In this document: piece after piece, positions 39,936 to 48,040 of the stretch
Layout: each line of letters opens with the position of its first letter
Numbering within the stretch: the stretch's first letter is position 1
NCBI RefSeq assembly: GCF_000488255.1
Contig: NZ_KI530745.1
Coordinates: 186,001 to 250,000, forward strand
From: Acinetobacter indicus CIP 110367
Lineage (GTDB): Bacteria > Pseudomonadota > Gammaproteobacteria > Pseudomonadales > Moraxellaceae
Direction of reading: 5' to 3'
Length of the DNA stretch: 64,000 bases
Program-made: the position numbers and the translations under genes
Notes under the pieces: generated by a model
Database searches by the model: none
What the model saw: only the letters and a program-made list of their open reading frames with translations
Told to the model about the DNA's origin: nothing

Positions 39936-41516
39936 ATGACGTATATTAGTAAGATTGAAATAAAAAATTTCAAGAGATTTCAAAGTTTTAGTATCAATTT
40001 ATCAGAGTCAACCAATTTGATCATTGGTGATAATGAAAGTGGAAAAAGTACCATCTTGACTGCAATTGACCTGGTCCTCAATGCTAGCAGAAATAAGATC
40101 GAATCAATTGGACTAGATGCTTTATTTAATAAAGATGTAGTTGAAAGTTTTCTTCAATTAGATAATCCAACGATCTCTGATTTACCTATTATGCAAATTG
40201 ATGTGTATATTGATGGGTTAGATGAAAATCCAGATTTCGATGGTAAGGATAATCTTCAGAATGTTTCTGCTTATGGCATAAAACTATGTTGTGCTCCGAA
40301 TGAAGACTATTATGAATTTATAACACAATCATTAAGTAATAAAAGTGCTTTTCCATTTGAGTTTTATAAATGTACTTTTTCTACATTTGCAGCAAGTTCA
40401 TATTCAAAATATAAGAAATTATTAAATTATGTTCTTTTAGATCACTCCAGTATTAGTAGTGAATATGCTACTAATGAATATGTAAAAAAAGTATATGGTT
40501 CTATTATTGAAGAAAAAGATAGAACTAAGTTGAGGAACCACTTCTCTAGTCAAAAAAATGATTTTAATTCTCAATATTTATTTAATCATGGTGATGAAAA
40601 TTATAATTTTTCTTTAAAAGGTGGTTCTAAATATTCTTTAGAAAATAATATTACAATTCTTGAATCTAATATCCCTTTAGAACATAGAGGTAAAGGTAAG
40701 CAATGTTTTATTAAAGCAGATTTTATATTAAATAAAGGTAATAAAAACCAAGCTATTGATCTTGTAATGCTAGAAGAGCCTGAGAATCATCTTAGTCATT
40801 CTAATATGAAAAAACTTATAGAAAAAATTAGTTCTACAACCAATACCCAAATTATTATAACAACTCATAATAATTTAATTGCTAGTAGATTAAATTTAAG
40901 AAATAGTATTCTGTTAAATAGTAATAATACTAATGTTTTGTTGTTAAACAAGTTAGATAAAGAAACGGCTGATTTTTTTACTAAGGCACCCAATAATAAT
41001 GTATTACAATTCATACTTTCTAATAAGGTTATATTGGTTGAAGGTGATGCTGAATATATAATATTTGAAGAGTTTTTTAAAATTTTAACAGGTTATACAC
41101 CAGAGAAATTCAATATTCATATAATTTCCGTTGGTGGTTTATCATTTAAGCGATATTTGGAAATAGCAAAATTATTAAGTATAAAGACAGTGGTTATTAC
41201 TGATAATGATTCTGACCATCAAAAAAATGTTATATCAAAATATTCAGAATATAATGAAAGTAATATAAAAGTTTTTTCAGAAGAAAATCCAGATTTATAT
41301 ACTTTTGAAGTTTGCCTGTATGAAGATAACAAAGATATTTTGGATAGCTTAATTAACCAACATGGAAAGATAGATTGTGTTAAAAATCATATGTTATCCA
41401 ATAAGTCTAGCTCAGCCTTAAAAATTCTAAATGCTTTAAATAGTGACAATGAATTTAAAGGAAAATTTACTATTCCTCAATATATTAAGGAAGCTATTGG
41501 ATGGATAAGCGAGTAA
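39936..41516 (+). CDS. OLD-family ATPase/TOPRIM nuclease (GajA-like)
   Basis: This 526-aa protein has an N-terminal ABC/AAA15-type ATPase and a C-terminal TOPRIM nuclease. Walker A is GDNESGKST (31-39). The signature and Walker B region is LVMLEEPENHLSHSNMKK, followed by the His switch in IITTHNNL. The TOPRIM domain begins with ILVEGDAEYIIFEEF (E369) and has the metal pair in ITDNDSD (D423, D425). A UvrD-like helicase gene overlaps its end by 16 bases. This nuclease-helicase order is that of the Gabija anti-phage system. The start is ATG 39936; no ribosome binding site is obvious. Typical GajA is somewhat longer. Confidence 0.87.
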   Translation: MTYISKIEIKNFKRFQSFSINLSESTNLIIGDNESGKSTILTAIDLVLNASRNKIESIGLDALFNKDVVESFLQLDNPTISDLPIMQIDVYIDGLDENPDFDGKDNLQNVSAYGIKLCCAPNEDYYEFITQSLSNKSAFPFEFYKCTFSTFAASSYSKYKKLLNYVLLDHSSISSEYATNEYVKKVYGSIIEEKDRTKLRNHFSSQKNDFNSQYLFNHGDENYNFSLKGGSKYSLENNITILESNIPLEHRGKGKQCFIKADFILNKGNKNQAIDLVMLEEPENHLSHSNMKKLIEKISSTTNTQIIITTHNNLIASRLNLRNSILLNSNNTNVLLLNKLDKETADFFTKAPNNNVLQFILSNKVILVEGDAEYIIFEEFFKILTGYTPEKFNIHIISVGGLSFKRYLEIAKLLSIKTVVITDNDSDHQKNVISKYSEYNESNIKVFSEENPDLYTFEVCLYEDNKDILDSLINQHGKIDCVKNHMLSNKSSSALKILNALNSDNEFKGKFTIPQYIKEAIGWISE

Positions 41517-42544
41517 TTCTTTCTGTCGCAGGTTCTGGGAAAACTTCTCTAATTATTAATGATCTTGATCTTAATAAAAGAACGATTATTATTTCTTATA
41601 CAATTTCAAATATAGAAAATATTACAAATCGTATTGTTCAGAAATTTGGTTATATTCCAAAAAATATTAAAATTTATACATATTTTAGCTTTTTATATTC
41701 ATTTTGTTTTAAACCATTATTTTATAGGGCTATTGAAATTAAATGTAATATTAAAATCAAAGGCATTGTTTATAAACAAAATCCAAATTATAAAATCCCA
41801 AAAAATAAAATTTTACATTATGTGACTTCAAATGGTTATCTATATTCAAATAGAATATCAAAATTATTAATGATTTTAGATGGTAATAATGAAATATTTT
41901 CTAGATTAGAGAAGTATTTTGATTATTTATATATTGATGAAGTACAGGATTTTGGTGGTAATGATTTTAATTTTATAAAAACATTTTCAAGATTAAATTT
42001 AAAAGTTACATTTGTTGGAGATTTTTATCAACATACATTTGATACAAGTGTGGATGGTAATACTAATAAGAATTTGTTTTTAGATTATAATAAGTATATT
42101 TCTACATTTACTAAATCTGGTTTTATTGTTGATACTACTTCTTTGTCAAAAAGTTTTAGATGTACAAATAATGTATGTGAGTTTGTTACTAATAATTTAT
42201 GAATACAAATATTTGCGAATAATACAAATTTATCTAAAATTTTAGAAATTAATAATGATAATAAGATTAAGGAAATTATAAAATGTAATAATACAGTAAA
42301 ACTATTTTATCAAGAGCATCATATTTATTCGATTTATTCAAATAACTGGGGTAATTCAAAAGGCTTAGATTGTTATAATGATGTTTGTATTATACTCAAT
42401 CGAAAATCTTATGATCTGTACAAAAATCAAAAACTTAATGAGCTTCCAAACGTTACAAAGAATAAGTTATATGTAGCATGTACAAGATCGAAAAATAATA
42501 TATTTTTTATTTCAGAAAGTGCCTTCAAAAAAAATATAATATAA
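41501..42544 (+). pseudogene. UvrD-like helicase (GajB-like) with an in-frame TGA
   Basis: This is a superfamily 1 helicase. The first part (233 codons) has motif I SVAGSGKTSLI, motif II YIDEVQD (D146, E147), motif III TFVGDFYQ and motif IV SKSFRCTNN. It ends at a TGA (42200-42202). The same frame continues for 113 codons to a TAA at 42542-42544. It contains motif V (SKGLDCYNDVCIIL) and motif VI (LYVACTRSKNNIFFI). A functional helicase needs both parts, so the gene is inactivated by one nonsense codon unless the stop is read through. GGA to TGA would fit, as Gly often follows NNL there. The full product would be about 347 aa, shorter than typical GajB. Confidence 0.85.
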
Positions 42545-42588
42545 TTATATTGATTTTTTTCTGAAAAATTTATCTTTAGATACCGTAA

Positions 42589-42757
42589 TATAGAGCGGTG
42601 CTCTATAACGGAAAAATGGAATTTTTTGTTTATTTAAAGAAAAAAATGGAGAAAAAACGGAGAAAAAATGGAAATTTCAAAATATGGAATTATTTTGTAT
42701 AAAATATAATAAAAACAATATTTTAAAAAATATTTCCATTTTTACTTGTAATGCTTG
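42589..42757. repeat. Right-end repeat region of the element
   Basis: It begins with a perfect 8-bp hairpin (TATAGAGC, GGT, GCTCTATA; 42589-42607). Three tandem units of 11-12 bp of the form GAAAAAATGGA follow at about 42640-42672, then the copy of AAATATGGAATTAT (42680-42693). The last 22 bases form the terminal inverted repeat. I see no gene here. It is a likely recombinase binding region. Confidence 0.6.
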
Positions 42758-42763
42758 TTGCGG
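42758..42763. repeat. Right copy of the 6-bp flanking repeat (TTGCGG)
   Basis: It matches 33969-33974. On the flotillin strand it reads as the Pro-Gln codons CCG CAA, in the same phase at both junctions. Confidence 0.75.
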
Positions 42764-43345
42764 GTTAAAGTAGCGGAAACTGGTCTGATCCAGTCCGGTT
42801 AAAGATACAGTTTCCAGTTCCAGACCGTTTTTAAACAGATCTTCCGACACCACCTGCTGTACTTTCTGTACGAAGTCGACGCGTTTTTCATGCAGTTCTT
42901 CCATCGCCATTTCTGCGGCTACGGCACGTAAAGAATCGACAAATTTGCCTTCGACCAGATTTTTTAATTCATTCGGGGACATGGTTTTTTGCCCCAGCGT
43001 TTGTGCTGCGGTGGCAATAGATTCAGCGGTCGGTTTAACCCGCACATAAAATTCGGCCATGACATCGACACGCATACGGTCGCGGGTAATCAGGGCCTGA
43101 TCTTCAGCACGGCGCACTTCCAGACGCAGGGTATTCATATTGACCGGAATAATTTCATGCAGCACCGGTAACACAATCGCCCCCCCGCCGAGAATGACAT
43201 GCTCACCGCCAAAACCGGTACGCACAAAGGAAATTTCCTTGCTAGAGCGGCGATACAGGCGGGCCAGGATTAAACCAATCACAAATAAGGCCAGGAAAAT
43301 AATTCCGGCAATAATCAAGACGTTATACATATTTGAACTTAACAT
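42758..43345 (-). pseudogene. Flotillin-like protein, 5' part
   Basis: These are the first 196 codons of the YqiK-type flotillin. An N-terminal membrane helix (YNVLIIAGIIFLALFVIGLIL in part) is followed by the SPFH domain, with RTGFGGEHVILGGGAIVLP in part (GFGGEHV) and VRVKPTAESIATAAQTLG in part. The frame reaches LDQTSFRYFNPQ at the insertion point. It then reads about 27 codons into the element before a stop at 42677. The promoter side and the yqiJ-like gene upstream are intact, so a truncated, membrane-anchored SPFH fragment may still be made. Confidence 0.93.
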
Positions 43346-43370
43346 TGTTATCTCTTGTGTTTTTCAGTTG

Positions 43371-44018
43371 TTAATTTAAATGCATGGCATAAAAGCCAAT
43401 TTTGGTTCTCCCCGTTAAAATTACGGATTGACCCTGTTGAAAACTTTCGTCCTGTTCCGGTTCTACCAGAATATAGTGGGTCAGACCATGCTGATCCTGC
43501 ACTTTGGCTTCTGCCGGAGAATTGGGAGTAGCCACACCTAAAATAATGGTGGCTGTGCGGCCAATCAGCTCGTCACTATAAATGGCGGTGGTTTCATCTT
43601 GCGGTAAAATGCGGGCAATCAGCATGGCGCTATAACGCACCAGGGGCATGCTCAGAAACAGACAGGCCGGTGCCATTATCCAGGCGGTAATATATTGTCC
43701 AGTCCATTGAAACAGTACCGATTGTAAAATCAGGCCAGACAGACCATATAAGGTCAGGAAAATAATCAGCCAGATCAGCAGCGGTACCCGGCCAATGTAC
43801 AGCCAGTCTAAAAACTGGATCAACAGGCCACTAGAACCATCAATATTCACTTCCACATCTTTATGCGGAATTAAGTCATCCGGCAGAAACTGGTCCAGAA
43901 TGCCCTGACTGCCGCCACCGGCCAGTAACAGAAACACTTCCAGCAGGGCAAAGAAAAACAGCAGGCAGATACAGACACTAAAAATCAGATTGGAAGGGTG
44001 AGTGAGCAAATCCCACAT
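43371..44018 (-). CDS. YqiJ-like membrane protein, partner of the flotillin
   Basis: This 215-aa inner-membrane protein has three or four hydrophobic helices (about 12-35, 75-100 and 108-130). Its C-terminal soluble domain of about 65 residues has an OB fold of the NfeD type (GRTATIILGVATPNSPAEAK in part). Proteins of this type are encoded directly before YqiK flotillins and act with them. Here the flotillin gene begins 25 bp downstream but is split. The ATG at 44016-44018 is the only good start. The gene itself shows no damage. Confidence 0.85.
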   Translation of the reverse strand: MWDLLTHPSNLIFSVCICLLFFFALLEVFLLLAGGGSQGILDQFLPDDLIPHKDVEVNIDGSSGLLIQFLDWLYIGRVPLLIWLIIFLTLYGLSGLILQSVLFQWTGQYITAWIMAPACLFLSMPLVRYSAMLIARILPQDETTAIYSDELIGRTATIILGVATPNSPAEAKVQDQHGLTHYILVEPEQDESFQQGQSVILTGRTKIGFYAMHLN

Positions 44019-44141
44019 AACTGAATACTCTATTGTTCTGTTGTGTTTAAATTATTGATATTCAAAATATATATTATTATTGAATGCGCCTAGCATAGCA
44101 TTAGGCCGCGTTTTTGTCTAAAAAACCTGCATATTTTAGGC

Positions 44142-44177
44142 AAAAAAATACGCAATGATTGGGGTGATCATTGCGTA
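44142..44177 (-). terminator. Orphan intrinsic terminator
   Basis: On the minus strand an 11-bp perfect stem (TACGCAATGAT with ATCATTGCGTA) around CACCCCA is followed by TTTTTTT. It is too far from trpS, which has its own terminator, to serve it. Confidence 0.75.
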
Positions 44178-44377
44178 GAACAACGAATCTGCTTGCACAG
44201 TTTCGGTAAAGGAGAAATGTTATGAATTAGGATTGCTCCTAGAACATCTGACTAGAATACGCCGGCGTTGGGCTAGGTTCAGCAGCGTTCAGGTAAATTC
44301 ATGTTAAAGATTGTTGCTTCTATAAAAATTGTGTGACACTTCTCTCCATATTTTCTCCATCATTGTAAACGTGGCAT

Positions 44378-44406
44378 AAAAAAGCCTTTCGCGAGGAAAG
44401 GCTTTT
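44378..44406 (-). terminator. Terminator of trpS
   Basis: AAAAGCCTTTC pairs with GAAAGGCTTTT around a five-base loop. On the minus strand it is followed by T residues. Confidence 0.9.
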
Positions 44407-44424
44407 CAAGATCAGCATGGGGGG

Positions 44425-45438
44425 TTAGAAGCGGAACACCCCTAAACCGGCTTTAACTTCATCTAAAGTGGCTTGAGTAATATCACGGCACTTATCGGTA
44501 CCGGTTTTTAAGATATCCATGATGTAATCTGGATCTTTGGCCAGTTCTAAACGGCGTTCACGGATTGGACCAATCAGCTCTTTTAAAATGCCTTCCAGAC
44601 GCTTTTTCACGGTACCATCACCCAGACCACCACGGCGATAATGCGCTTTTAATTCTTCCAGTTCTTCTTTGTTCGGATCGAAAGCATCTAGGTAGGTAAA
44701 TACCACGTTGCCTTCAACCTGACCCGGATCTTCAATGCGGAGGTGGTTCGGGTCGGTGTACATGGCATTCACCGCCTTTTTAATGTCTTTGTCAGTGGCA
44801 TCGAGCACAATGGTGTTGCCCAATGATTTTGACATTTTAGCTTTACCATCAAAACCAGGTAAACGGCCAACATTCGACAGCAGTGCTTTACATTCAGGCA
44901 GCAGGTCCTGACCTACCTGACGGTTAATGCGGCGTACAATTTCGTTGGTCTGTTCGATCATAGGAATCTGATCTTCACCCACGGGCACTACAGTCGCTTT
45001 AAACGCGGTAATATCGGCCGCTTGGGCAACTGGATAGCACAGGAAACCAGCTGGAATATCACGTTCAAAACCACGCATCTGAATTTCAGATTTAATGGTC
45101 GGGTTGCGCTCTAAACGTGCCACAGTGACAAAGTTTAAATACAGCATGGTCAGTTCATTCAAGGCCGGCAGGCAAGACTGAACACAAATGGTGGTTTTGG
45201 TCGGGTCAATGCCCACGGCCAGGTAATCGGTCGCCACTTCAATAATATTACGACGTACTTTTTCAAAGTTGTCGGCGTTATCAGTCAGGGCTTGAGCATC
45301 GGCAAGTAAAAGATGTTGATGGTGAGAATCCTGTAAACCTACACGTGAACGTAAAGAACCTACAAAATGACCGAGGTGAAGTTGTCCGGTTGGACGGTCG
45401 CCAGTCAAAATAACAGGACGATTATCTTGATTACTCAT
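44425..45438 (-). CDS. trpS: Tryptophanyl-tRNA synthetase
   Basis: TrpS charges tRNA-Trp in the cytoplasm. The 337-aa class I synthetase has the HIGH-type motif in PTGQLHLGHFVG and the KMSKS loop in GKAKMSKSLGNTI. ATG 45436-45438 was chosen, with GGAAGAG as ribosome binding site. An in-frame TTG four codons upstream overlaps that site. The gene is monocistronic with a good terminator. Confidence 0.97.
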   Translation of the reverse strand: MSNQDNRPVILTGDRPTGQLHLGHFVGSLRSRVGLQDSHHQHLLLADAQALTDNADNFEKVRRNIIEVATDYLAVGIDPTKTTICVQSCLPALNELTMLYLNFVTVARLERNPTIKSEIQMRGFERDIPAGFLCYPVAQAADITAFKATVVPVGEDQIPMIEQTNEIVRRINRQVGQDLLPECKALLSNVGRLPGFDGKAKMSKSLGNTIVLDATDKDIKKAVNAMYTDPNHLRIEDPGQVEGNVVFTYLDAFDPNKEELEELKAHYRRGGLGDGTVKKRLEGILKELIGPIRERRLELAKDPDYIMDILKTGTDKCRDITQATLDEVKAGLGVFRF

Positions 45439-45641
45439 TATCTCTTCCAAGTCGTTGTTACGACATTTCTATACCGATGATTGGGCTACATTGTACGGCA
45501 TAATATTTTTGAATGTCACGGGATAAGCCGAACAGAATCAACAATTGTCTGGAAATTTTAAAGATTTATTAATGAAGTAAATACAGAGTTTTGGAAGATT
45601 TCTCCTTAGAATAAGCCTAGAACACGATAAGGATAAAAATT

Positions 45642-46568
45642 ATGGCGAGTAGCTTATTACTATTATTAGATGATATTGCCACTGTTTTAGATGATGTGGC
45701 GGTCATGAGTAAAATGGCCGCAAAGAAAACGGCCGGTGTACTCGGTGATGATCTGGCCCTGAATGCCCAGCAGGTCAGCGGTGTACGTTCGGAGCGGGAA
45801 CTGCCGGTGGTCTGGCGCGTGGCCAAAGGTTCTTTTGTCAATAAACTGATTCTGGTGCCTCTAGCTCTACTGATTAGCGTGGTGGCGCCGTGGCTGATTA
45901 ACCCGTTACTGGTCGTGGGCGGTTTATTCTTATGTTATGAAGGGGTTGAAAAAGTCCTGCATTCCTTGCACAAGAAAAAAGCCAAAACTGCCGAAGAAGC
46001 GCAGCAGGAATTAATTAAAACCGAAACCGATCTGGCCACGTTTGAAAATGAAAAAATCAAAGGGGCAGTCCGGACCGACTTTATTCTCTCGGCAGAGATT
46101 ATTGTCATTTCCTTGGGTACTGTAGCTACCGCGGCCTTTAGTGTAAAAGTCACAGTGCTGAGTATTATTGCCATCGCCATGACCATTGGGGTCTATGGGT
46201 TAGTGGCATTTATTGTCAAGATTGATGATATTGGTTTGCATCTCTCGGAACAGGCTTCTAATTTTAAACAGTCGGTCGGGCGCGGCTTACTGGCCTTTGC
46301 GCCAATCTTGATGAAAATCCTGTCGATTGTCGGGACTCTGGCCATGTTCCTGGTGGGCGGCGGGATTATCAACCACGCTATTCCATTGGTACATCACTTT
46401 ACCGAAGACAGTGTGGAATACGTGCAGGAAATTCCCAATATCGGCAGTATTTTTGGTGCGCTTACTCCAACCTTGATCAATTTTGCTGTGGGCTTTATTG
46501 CCGGTTTGATTGTGGTGGCGCTAATTGGTCTGGTGAAAAAGGTCTGGCCACGTTCCAAAGCCTCTTAA
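45642..46568 (+). CDS. DUF808 (YedI-type) membrane protein
   Basis: This 308-aa inner-membrane protein has the DUF808 start [24 protein letters not shown] (first part) and [17 protein letters not shown]. It has five or six hydrophobic helices, for example [17 protein letters not shown] and [20 protein letters not shown] charged cytoplasmic loop rich in Lys and Glu lies at about 110-145. E. coli YedI has the same length. Its function is not known. The next gene starts 47 bp later, so the two could be cotranscribed. Confidence 0.9.
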   Translation: MASSLLLLLDDIATVLDDVAVMSKMAAKKTAGVLGDDLALNAQQVSGVRSERELPVVWRVAKGSFVNKLILVPLALLISVVAPWLINPLLVVGGLFLCYEGVEKVLHSLHKKKAKTAEEAQQELIKTETDLATFENEKIKGAVRTDFILSAEIIVISLGTVATAAFSVKVTVLSIIAIAMTIGVYGLVAFIVKIDDIGLHLSEQASNFKQSVGRGLLAFAPILMKILSIVGTLAMFLVGGGIINHAIPLVHHFTEDSVEYVQEIPNIGSIFGALTPTLINFAVGFIAGLIVVALIGLVKKVWPRSKAS

Positions 46569-46615
46569 ACTATGTAAAATTCTAGCCAAGAGATAAAAAT
46601 AATAAGGAGATTGCT

Positions 46616-47521
46616 ATGCGTTGGAAAGGTCGTCGCGTCAGTAGCAATGTAGAAGATCGTCGCGGTGGTGGAGGTGCCAAAGCCGGCGGGATCAGTATTC
46701 TGGGTCTGGTGGTGGCTTTTGTGGCCTGGAAGTTTTTTGGGGTCGATCCGCAAACAGCCTATCAGGCCACCAAGCAGGTGACCAATCAGGGGCAGAGCGC
46801 GGAAACACGAGGTCTGGAAAATCCGACGCCGGAGCAGCAGGAATCGATGGAGTTTATTGGCACTATTCTGGCCGATACCGAAGATACCTGGACGCAGGTG
46901 TTTGCCGAGCAGCTGAATCAGCAATATGTGCCGCCCAAACTGGTGATGTTTAATGGCGCGGTCAGTTCCGCCTGTGGCAATGCCAGCGCTGCCATGGGGC
47001 CGTTTTATTGCCCGGCCGATCAGAAAGTCTATTTAGATACTGGTTTCTTTAAAGATATGCGCACCCAGATGGGAATTTCCGGCGAGCAGAACCAGACCGA
47101 ATTATCGCGTCAGGATCAGGCTGGAGATTTTGCCCAGGCTTATGTGATTGCACATGAAGTCGGCCATCATATTCAGACCATTCTGGGGATTTCCGGACAG
47201 GTACAGCAGATGCGTCAGCGTGCCAGTCAGGTCGAAGGCAACCAGTTATCGGTTCGTCAGGAACTTCAGGCCGATTGTCTGGCCGGTGTCTGGGCGCATC
47301 ATAACCATCAGCGTACTCAATTCCTGGAACAGGGCGATGTACAGGAAGCGATGGATGCCGCACATAAAATTGGTGATGACTATTTGCAGAAACGTTCGAG
47401 TGGACAAGTAGTGCCGGATAGCTTTACCCATGGTACCAGTGCCCAGCGCGTGCAATGGTTTAATACTGGTCTGAAGTCGGGCAATATGAATGATTGCGAT
47501 ACCTTTGGACAAGCCATCTAA
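46616..47521 (+). CDS. ypfJ: YpfJ-type putative neutral zinc metallopeptidase
   Basis: This 301-aa protein begins MRWKGRRVSSNVEDRRGGGG, typical of the family. A single membrane helix follows (GGISILGLVVAFVAWKFFG, about 23-41) and then a periplasmic domain. The zinc site is HEVGHHIQ, with a further ligand region ELQADCLAGVWAHH. Two conserved Cys are in AVSSACGNASAAMGPFYC. AAGGAGA precedes the ATG. Its physiological substrate is unknown. Confidence 0.92.
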   Translation: MRWKGRRVSSNVEDRRGGGGAKAGGISILGLVVAFVAWKFFGVDPQTAYQATKQVTNQGQSAETRGLENPTPEQQESMEFIGTILADTEDTWTQVFAEQLNQQYVPPKLVMFNGAVSSACGNASAAMGPFYCPADQKVYLDTGFFKDMRTQMGISGEQNQTELSRQDQAGDFAQAYVIAHEVGHHIQTILGISGQVQQMRQRASQVEGNQLSVRQELQADCLAGVWAHHNHQRTQFLEQGDVQEAMDAAHKIGDDYLQKRSSGQVVPDSFTHGTSAQRVQWFNTGLKSGNMNDCDTFGQAI

Positions 47522-47658
47522 AGCGTTGCATCCGCTTTTTAACTCAAGGTGAATACAGGAGGATGTGCAACTGCATGTCCTCTAGTTTTTTAAGCCTAGC
47601 TTTTCTAACCAGCACAGCTTTTCATCCCAATAGATTTCAACACTCTAAGATTCTTTTT

Positions 47659-47988
47659 ATGTCTATTCCAGCACGTCCCAGTCAGGAGTTGGCCGCTTAT
47701 ATCACCGCGGTGATTGCCCAGATTCCACCTGGTAAAGTTGCCACCTATGGTCAGATTGCAAAACTGGCCGGTTTGCCGAAACATGCGCGTCTGGTGGGTT
47801 ATGTACTGAAACATCTGGCACCGGGGCATGTGTTGCCATGGCATCGGGTGCTAAATGCGCAAGGGAAAATTAGCCTAAGCAAAATCAATACGTACGGTGA
47901 AAATATACAGGCATTAAAACTGATACAGGAGGGTGTAGTGGTCCTGAATAACAAGGTGAGCTTAAAGCAGTATCAATGGCAGCCCTAA
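47659..47988 (+). CDS. Alkyltransferase-like DNA-binding protein (ATL)
   Basis: This 109-aa protein is related to the DNA-binding domain of O6-methylguanine methyltransferases. ATL proteins bind alkylated guanine and pass it to nucleotide excision repair, without repairing it themselves. The active-site motif, PCHRV in true methyltransferases, is PWHRV here: Trp in place of Cys, the ATL hallmark. IPPGKVATYGQIAKLAG and the Arg-finger helix in KHARLVGYVLK are present. I chose the ATG at 47659. An open stretch of 55 codons upstream has no similarity and overlaps ypfJ. Confidence 0.9.
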   Translation: MSIPARPSQELAAYITAVIAQIPPGKVATYGQIAKLAGLPKHARLVGYVLKHLAPGHVLPWHRVLNAQGKISLSKINTYGENIQALKLIQEGVVVLNNKVSLKQYQWQP

Positions 47989-47994
47989 AAATAA

Positions 47995-48028
47995 AAAATT
48001 CCCCATACCCGCAGGTACAGGGAATTTT
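47995..48028. terminator. Bidirectional terminator between the ATL gene and the stress-protein gene
   Basis: AAAATTCCC pairs with GGGAATTTT. The inner part (TACCC...GGTA) extends the stem. Confidence 0.8.
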
Positions 48029-48040
48029 CTGGAGGAAAGA

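Larger units (their letters stand above)
33975..42763. mobile_element. Three-recombinase element with a Gabija-type cargo, inserted in a flotillin gene
   Basis: This 8.8-kb element is much richer in A and T than the host genes. All its genes read on the plus strand, against the flotillin gene. Its order is three tyrosine recombinases, a small coiled-coil protein, a terminator, an OLD-type nuclease and a UvrD-like helicase. The first and last 22 bases are imperfect inverted repeats (13 of 22 match; CAAG at the tip, TAC in the middle, ATGG at the inner end). TTGCGG flanks both sides. Tn554 also has two recombinases plus a small TnpC and a 6-bp core. RIT elements have three recombinases but shorter ones. 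This element has features of both and fits neither fully. Confidence 0.88.
44019..44424. other. Intergenic region between trpS and yqiJ with two minus-strand terminators
   Basis: 406 bp without a protein gene. It holds the trpS terminator (44378-44406) and, about 200 bp further on, a second strong terminator (44142-44177) with no gene in front of it. The 44178-44377 stretch could encode a small RNA on the minus strand. The yqiJ promoter lies in the last 120 bp. Confidence 0.5.

Noticed and set aside
42200..42202. Programmed stop read-through or selenocysteine at the helicase TGA
   Set aside because: No selenocysteine-type hairpin right after the codon and no Sec expected in this family; a plain nonsense mutation is simpler.
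39936..42544. Retron or PARIS-type system
   Set aside because: No reverse transcriptase or ncRNA is present. ATPase and TOPRIM are fused in one protein and followed by a helicase, which fits Gabija and not PARIS.
33969..42763. Classification as a prophage, a transposase-type insertion sequence or an ICE
   Set aside because: There are no structural phage genes, DDE transposase, conjugation genes or relaxase. All mobility genes are tyrosine recombinases.
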